Source: Methylovulum sp. (GTDB taxonomy: Bacteria > Pseudomonadota > Gammaproteobacteria > Methylococcales > Methylomonadaceae). Taken from it: 9,229 bases of DNA. The notes under the pieces were generated by a model. The model saw nothing but the letters and a program-made list of their open reading frames with translations, had not been told where the DNA came from and ran no database searches. The position numbers were made by a program, and so were the translations under genes. Shown here piece by piece: positions 7,001 through 9,229 of this stretch (positions are counted from its first letter, which is position 1; every line of letters starts with the position of its first letter). Location: contig JAQTNZ010000063.1 in assembly GCA_028713595.1 (NCBI GenBank), positions 1-9,229 of the forward strand, read 5' to 3'.

Positions 7001-9229
7001 AACTCTTGCCCCGTCAATACGGTGCTAAAGTGCTGTTGCTCCAAGGAAGGGTTGTTTTTGTGCAATAAAGGATGCACCGGCTCTGGTGTCGGTTGCGCCG
7101 GTTTATGTAAAGGCCCGGACACCCAATAAGATTCCTTGGCAAACGGGTAAGTGGGTAGGCCGATACGCTGGGGTTTGTGTACCGGGTACACTTTATGCCA
7201 ATCAATATCCAAGCCTTGTACCCATAATTCCAATAATTTTTCGTACTTACGCTTGCTAATCCACGTCTCTACCAGCACGGCCATATCGTCATCGGCAAAC
7301 AATGCCGACATTATTGGCTGGTTACGCCGCACTTGCCCGCTGTAAAACCCTTCCGTCCGCTCACCTTCTTGCCCATAACGGTACAAGCCCTCCTTAAGCT
7401 CGGCCAATGAATTGACGCTGATAGCCAGACGCTGTGCCATTGCCATGCGCCCAACCTGTAAGGTATAGGCCAAATCAGGCAGATCCCGGTCAGTCAAGCC
7501 TTGGCTGTCCAGATAATTGAGCAAATTGTCCACCAACGCTTTAAGCCGCTCCGGTTTTTTGGCGGACAACACAATCAAATAGGGTGGCTTGCTGATGGTA
7601 TGGACGGTTACAGGCGGCCTTAGATATTCTTCCAATATGATATGCGCATTCGAGCCGCCTATGCCAAAACCGCTGATACCCGCCCGCCTAGGCAGAAGCT
7701 TGCCGTCCACGGTCTCCAGGGCTAACCAGTCTTGGCTGTCCTTGACCAAATAAAACGGACTGCCCGCCAATTGCAAGTAGGGATTGGGCGTATGTAAATG
7801 GCGGTTGCCGGGTATTTTGCGGTGTTTCATCATCAGGATTATTTTGATGACCCCGGCAATACCAGCCGCCGCTTCCAAATGCCCGATGTTGGTCTTTACC
7901 GAACCGATGCCACAATGCGGCGACTGAGCGGGGCTTAAGCCCTGCTGCCGATAAAGCTCGGCGAACGCCCCTGTCAAACCTTGCATTTCGATAGGGTCGC
8001 CCAATGGCGTACCCGTACCGTGCGCTTCGATATAACCGATAGTGTCCGCGGCGATACCTGCACGGCCATAAGCGGCCAAGAGCAAATCCTGTTGCGCCAG
8101 CGGGTTGGGCGCGGTCGGCGAAGCCGCCTTGCCACCGTGGTTTTCGGCATTGCCACGGATGAGGGCATAAACCCTATCGCCATCGCTGATCGCTTTGGAT
8201 AAGGGTTTCAGCAGCAATACCCCCACCCCTTCGCCACGCCCATAACCGTCGCCCTCTTGGTCAAAGGCTTTGCAACGGCCATCGGTACTGAGCATTCCGG
8301 CCTGATTGGCAATCTGGGTGATGGTCGGGGTAAGCATTAGATTGGCGGCGCCGACCAACGCCAGCTCACAACCGCCTTGGCGCAAGCTTTCTATCGCCCG
8401 GTTAATGGCGACCAATGAGCTGGAACAGGCGGTGTCTATCGGTTCGCTAGGACCGTGTAAATTCAGCAAATAGGACACCCGATTCGCCATCGTAAAATTA
8501 AACAGCAAGGCCGGATTGTGGAGGTCGTTTTCGGCCTGTTGTAACAGCTCTTGATAATCACGGTTAGTCACGCCGACAAACACTCCGGTTTTGCTGCCTG
8601 ATAACGCGCTGGCCGGATAACCGGCATCTTCAATCGCCGCCCATGCCGTTTCCAAAAACAACCTAAATTGCGGATCCAGCAACTGGGCTTCGCGCGGCGA
8701 AATACCGAAAAATAAAGGGTCAAAACAATCGACATCGTTAATAAAGCCACCGTACCGGATAGCGGTCTTACCGTCTGCACCGCCAAAATCACGCCAATTC
8801 CAGCGCTCTTTCGGTATTTCGCTAATCAGATCATCGTTTGCCAACAGATGTTGCCAAAATTCCTCAAGCGTTGCCGAACCAGGAAACCACCCGCTGATAC
8901 CGATAATGGCAATGGCTTCGTGACTATCGGTGCTCGCTTGGTCAATCGCCCTGCGTACCGCTGGTGCCACGGGTGTACGGGTATTATCAACAGTATGTTC
9001 TGGGATAGCGAAATTTGCCGTATTGGGCATGTATTTGTTACTTAAAACCACGGCGTAACGCTTGATGAGATAAGTTGCCAATGCCTGTAAATGAGGGTTT
9101 TCAAAAAATACGGTCGGTAGCAATTCCAAACCATAAAACTGGTTTAAGCGGTTGGCCAATTCGGTAAAGCGCAGGGAATCGAAACCGTATTTTGACAATT
9201 CACCATAAGGCTCAATCAATTCCGGCGCT
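1..9229 (-). CDS. Trans-AT modular type I polyketide synthase, internal fragment (both ends outside the window)
   Basis: This is one uninterrupted minus-strand frame of 3,076 codons, checked by codon phase at every catalytic motif from the first ACP serine to the last KS histidine. The encoded megasynthase builds a polyketide on carrier-protein thioesters in the cytosol. Domain order from the N-terminal side is ACP(partial)-KS-linker-DH-KR-ACP-KS-linker(+ACP-like)-MT-ACP-KS(partial). No acyltransferase domain and no GHSxG acyltransferase motif occurs, and each KS is followed by the AT-less linker typical of trans-AT enzymes, so a separate AT should load the ACPs. There is no thioesterase, enoylreductase or condensation domain here. 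The true start lies beyond 9229 and the stop beyond position 1. A split into several proteins inside the window is excluded by the absence of any in-frame stop. The product cannot be named from two modules. Confidence 0.96.
787..804. repeat. 18-bp exact repeat copy 1 (KS3), paired with 4189-4206
   Basis: The 18 bases here are identical to 4189-4206. On the minus strand they encode the conserved MDPQQRL segment of the ketosynthase fold. KS1 at the same place is diverged (LDPQFRL). It is a paralogous coding repeat and not a mobile or regulatory element. Confidence 0.85.
1057..1215 (-). other. Proline-rich inter-module linker (ACP of module B to KS3)
   Basis: About 53 residues dominated by Pro, Ala and Gln. 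A PPLGQ motif appears twice (IPPLGQQA and PPPLGQSA). It is probably an extended flexible tether. No other domain is visible in it. Confidence 0.75.
1216..1446 (-). other. Acyl carrier protein domain ACP (module B), beta-branching type
   Basis: The carrier domain of module B has the motif DLGLNSISGVLWV, with the phosphopantetheine serine at 1335-1333. Trp lies exactly six residues after that serine, the established flag of ACPs that engage the HMG-synthase (HMGS) beta-branching cassette. Neither of the other two functional ACPs in the window has it. Helix III and the following ATEIYSYPTLEEF pattern also differ from their TVFFExP pattern. The residue before the serine is Asn where the others have Asp. 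Its module lacks KR, so the ACP should present a beta-keto group, the substrate required for HMGS addition. The assignment as beta-branching is inference from this motif and context. Confidence 0.9.
1489..2211 (-). other. SAM-dependent methyltransferase domain MT (module B)
   Basis: This is a class I Rossmann methyltransferase of about 241 residues. Motif I reads VLDIGCAYGIASIA (2094 downward), the acidic residue at the end of strand 2 is in VLAVDMEVQHL (Asp at 2019-2017), and later motifs are NAIHACRVLHFLPP and LQPGGKLFVVTDSP. It transfers a methyl group from SAM to the ACP-bound intermediate. Its glycine loop, GCAYG, differs from the GAGTGG-type loop common in PKS C-methyltransferases, and the domain is short, so it resembles small-molecule (often O-) methyltransferases more than a standard alpha-carbon methyltransferase. 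Whether it makes an O-methyl (on an enol or a beta-branch carboxylate) or a C-methyl group is not settled by the sequence. It sits between the linker and the ACP of a module that has no reductase. Confidence 0.85.
2212..2412 (-). other. Linker between KS2 region and methyltransferase
   Basis: About 67 residues with an Ala/Pro/Ser-rich first half and a KPKAIVLRSL element. To my knowledge, K-P-x-x-I-x-L-x-x-L elements of this kind are common in linkers of trans-AT synthases just ahead of accessory domains or ACPs. No KR or DH fold is present: there is no GGxGGxG, no HxxxGxxxxP and too little sequence to hold either. Confidence 0.65.
2413..3144 (-). other. Post-KS linker / AT-docking region of module B, enlarged by an insertion
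   Basis: This 244-residue region matches the module A linker at both ends: VIVLSAQNPERLLAYADKLL at the start, then LPDMAYTLQIGRKAMAERLA, WVKGLAVDWHRLY, and LPTYPFAKERYW at the end. No acyltransferase motif is present. It is 77 residues longer than its module A counterpart because an ACP-like segment sits between the first helix and the LPDMAYTL element (listed separately). Loading by a trans-acting AT is inferred. Confidence 0.88.
2782..3000 (-). other. Degenerate ACP-like domain inserted in the KS2 linker (no attachment serine)
   Basis: About 73 residues follow the ACP pattern closely: an AETIRILLADILQVSVADID helix I and loop, a DQDFESYGLDYGQRLQLLE segment aligning with the carrier motif, then LERLRQE, an NSIAALVTAIL helix IV and a return to the linker. 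At the phosphopantetheine position the serine is replaced by Tyr (codon at 2895-2893, GLDY instead of GLDS), so it cannot be pantetheinylated there. The reading frame is intact and the surrounding sequence is well preserved, which argues for a retained structural or docking role over simple decay. The match rests on my motif alignment only. A chance resemblance is unlikely but not excluded. Confidence 0.75.
3145..4458 (-). other. Ketosynthase domain KS2 (module B), complete
   Basis: KS2 extends the chain from module A. It is about 438 residues long, from DAIAVIGISGRFP to NAHLVLEEY. The active-site Cys is in ETSCSSSL (3948-3946), a variant of the DTACSSSL of KS1 and KS3 that retains the nucleophile. 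The two histidines are in EAHGTGTELGDP (3543-3541) and VKTHIGHLELAAG (3402-3400). It shares NHGG with KS1. By co-linearity its substrate should be the alpha,beta-unsaturated chain made by module A. Short identical stretches with KS3 (codons for MDPQQRL and for the Ser-rich segment after the Cys) are noted separately. Confidence 0.95.
4189..4206. repeat. 18-bp exact repeat copy 2 (KS2), paired with 787-804
   Basis: This is the KS2 copy of the repeat described at 787-804, in the same orientation and encoding the same MDPQQRL segment. A second identical stretch of 17 bases pairs the two ketosynthases just after the active-site Cys (about 533-549 with 3930-3946). Confidence 0.85.
4459..4650 (-). 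other. Inter-module linker (ACP of module A to KS2)
   Basis: About 64 residues of low-complexity sequence, rich in Ser, Thr, Glu, Lys, Ala and Pro, ending in a short proline run just before KS2. It has no domain signature and is likely a flexible tether within one polypeptide. Confidence 0.75.
4651..4872 (-). other. Acyl carrier protein domain ACP (module A)
   Basis: This carrier domain of about 74 residues tethers the module A intermediate. The motif EYGFDSLTLTEF places the phosphopantetheine serine at 4764-4762. It is preceded by ISEILQVKPEDLDNSTEF and followed by LMPTVFFEYPTIASFADYL, a standard four-helix ACP layout. Position +6 after the serine is Phe, so it does not carry the beta-branching Trp. 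It is a single ACP, not a tandem. Confidence 0.94.
4984..6192 (-). other. Ketoreductase domain KR (module A), probable B-type
   Basis: KR uses NADPH to reduce the beta-keto thioester before the DH acts. The N-terminal structural half starts near LLYQPVW. The catalytic half begins at GVYWLMGGAGGLG, with the Rossmann glycines at 5637-5617. Catalytic residues are the second Ser of FSSVAG (5253-5251), Tyr in QSDYAAAN (5214-5212) and Asn (5202-5200); a conserved Lys lies in LAAKVAGTVHL (5325-5323). At the LDD position it reads AGIIKD, keeping the diagnostic Asp (5379-5377), and there is no A-type Trp ahead of the Tyr, so a D-configured alcohol is predicted. Together with the DH this normally yields an E-alkene. 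Domain boundaries are approximate. Confidence 0.92.
6217..7083 (-). other. Dehydratase domain DH (module A)
   Basis: This double-hotdog domain of about 289 residues removes water from the beta-hydroxyacyl-ACP to give an alpha,beta-alkene. The first hotdog begins at VHPLL and carries the catalytic HxxxGxxxxP motif as HQVHGQRLLP (His at 6987-6985). The second hotdog has YGPAHQ and the catalytic Asp in HPSLMDAALQ (Asp at 6483-6481, with Gln four residues on). All key residues are present, so the domain should be active and is not a non-elongating or shifted relic by motif. It lies directly after the linker and before the KR, the normal order in trans-AT modules. Confidence 0.92.
7123..7623 (-). 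other. Post-KS linker / AT-docking region of module A (no AT)
   Basis: This 167-residue region occupies the place where a cis-AT PKS would carry its acyltransferase. It starts with the LIVLSAKKPERLKALVDNL helix, continues through LPDLAYTLQVGRMAMAQRLA and a WVQGLDIDWHKVY segment, and closes with GLPTYPFAKESYW. These elements are the KS-to-AT adapter and the wrap-around post-AT linker retained by trans-AT synthases. No GHSxG or other acyltransferase active site is present. It is the length reference for the homologous linker of module B, which is 77 residues longer. Confidence 0.9.
7624..8919 (-). other. Ketosynthase domain KS1 (module A), complete
   Basis: KS1 catalyses decarboxylative Claisen condensation of the incoming acyl chain with malonyl-ACP. 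It spans about 432 residues (window residues about 104-535), the usual length. It opens with AIAIIGISGWFPGS and ends with NAHIILEEY. The full Cys-His-His set is visible: DTACSSSL with the nucleophilic Cys at 8427-8425, EAHGTGTPLGDP with His at 8022-8020, and VKTNIGHLEAAAG with His at 7881-7879. It therefore appears to be an elongating KS. The NHGGKA sequence at the position where many other KSs read NHDG is common in trans-AT KSs. Its substrate specificity would need clade placement. Confidence 0.95.
8920..9054 (-). other. Inter-module linker (ACP to KS1)
   Basis: About 45 residues without a recognisable fold, mixed in composition with several Pro, Thr and Asn. It joins the preceding ACP to KS1 within the same polypeptide. 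There is no docking-domain coiled coil and no stop/start pair, so the modules are covalently joined here. Confidence 0.75.
9055..9229 (-). other. Acyl carrier protein domain, C-terminal part (upstream module)
   Basis: This is the carrier domain that hands the growing chain to KS1. It is cut by the window edge, so helix I is missing. The phosphopantetheine attachment motif YGFDSLRFTEL is intact, with the serine codon at 9177-9175. It is followed by the helix III region, which ends in the TVFFENPHLQALATYL pattern usual for PKS ACPs. The residue six places after the serine is Leu, so it lacks the Trp that marks beta-branching ACPs. It closely resembles the ACP of module A (GFDSLTLTEF, then TVFFEYPTI), which suggests the two are related by duplication. 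Confidence 0.93.

Noticed and set aside
1..9229. CRISPR arrays, tRNA/rRNA genes, insertion sequences, riboswitches
   Set aside because: All of the window is accounted for by one coding frame. I saw no regularly spaced repeats, terminal inverted repeats or RNA gene signatures on either strand.

Overview
The whole window is an internal piece of one giant minus-strand gene for a modular type I polyketide synthase (PKS). A single reading frame runs without a stop from position 9228 down to position 1 (3,076 codons; every codon's first base lies at a coordinate divisible by 3), and it is open at both ends. No start codon, stop codon, promoter, terminator, RNA gene or mobile element belongs to this stretch. 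Every open frame on the plus strand, and in the other minus frames, is a shadow of this gene.

In translation order (high to low coordinates) the domains are: the end of an acyl carrier protein (ACP) from the previous module; module A = ketosynthase (KS1) - AT-less linker - dehydratase (DH) - ketoreductase (KR) - ACP; module B = KS2 - AT-less linker carrying an extra degenerate ACP-like domain - methyltransferase (MT) - ACP; then about the first 350 residues of KS3 of a third module. Neither complete module has an acyltransferase, and both KS linkers end in the LPTYPFAKE/R-x-YW motif. This is a trans-AT PKS, so malonyl units should be supplied by a free-standing acyltransferase encoded elsewhere.

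Predicted chemistry (inference): module A condenses, reduces to a D-type alcohol and dehydrates to an alpha,beta-alkene. Module B condenses but has no reductase, so it keeps the beta-ketone. Its ACP carries a Trp six residues after the phosphopantetheine serine, the known flag of ACPs that recruit an HMG-synthase beta-branching cassette. Its MT does not look like the usual PKS C-methyltransferase, so O-methylation (for example of a beta-branch carboxylate or an enol) should be considered alongside C-methylation. KS3 has different active-site surroundings from KS1 and KS2, as expected if it takes an unusual, beta-modified intermediate.

The most unusual features are the Ser-less ACP-like domain inside the KS2 linker and the combination of a reductase-free module, an atypical MT and a beta-branching ACP.

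The host is a bacterium of moderate G+C content by eye, but the window holds no taxonomic marker. Trans-AT PKSs of this kind occur in proteobacteria, firmicutes, cyanobacteria and uncultured symbionts. Codon use looks even across the window, with no sign of a foreign insert.
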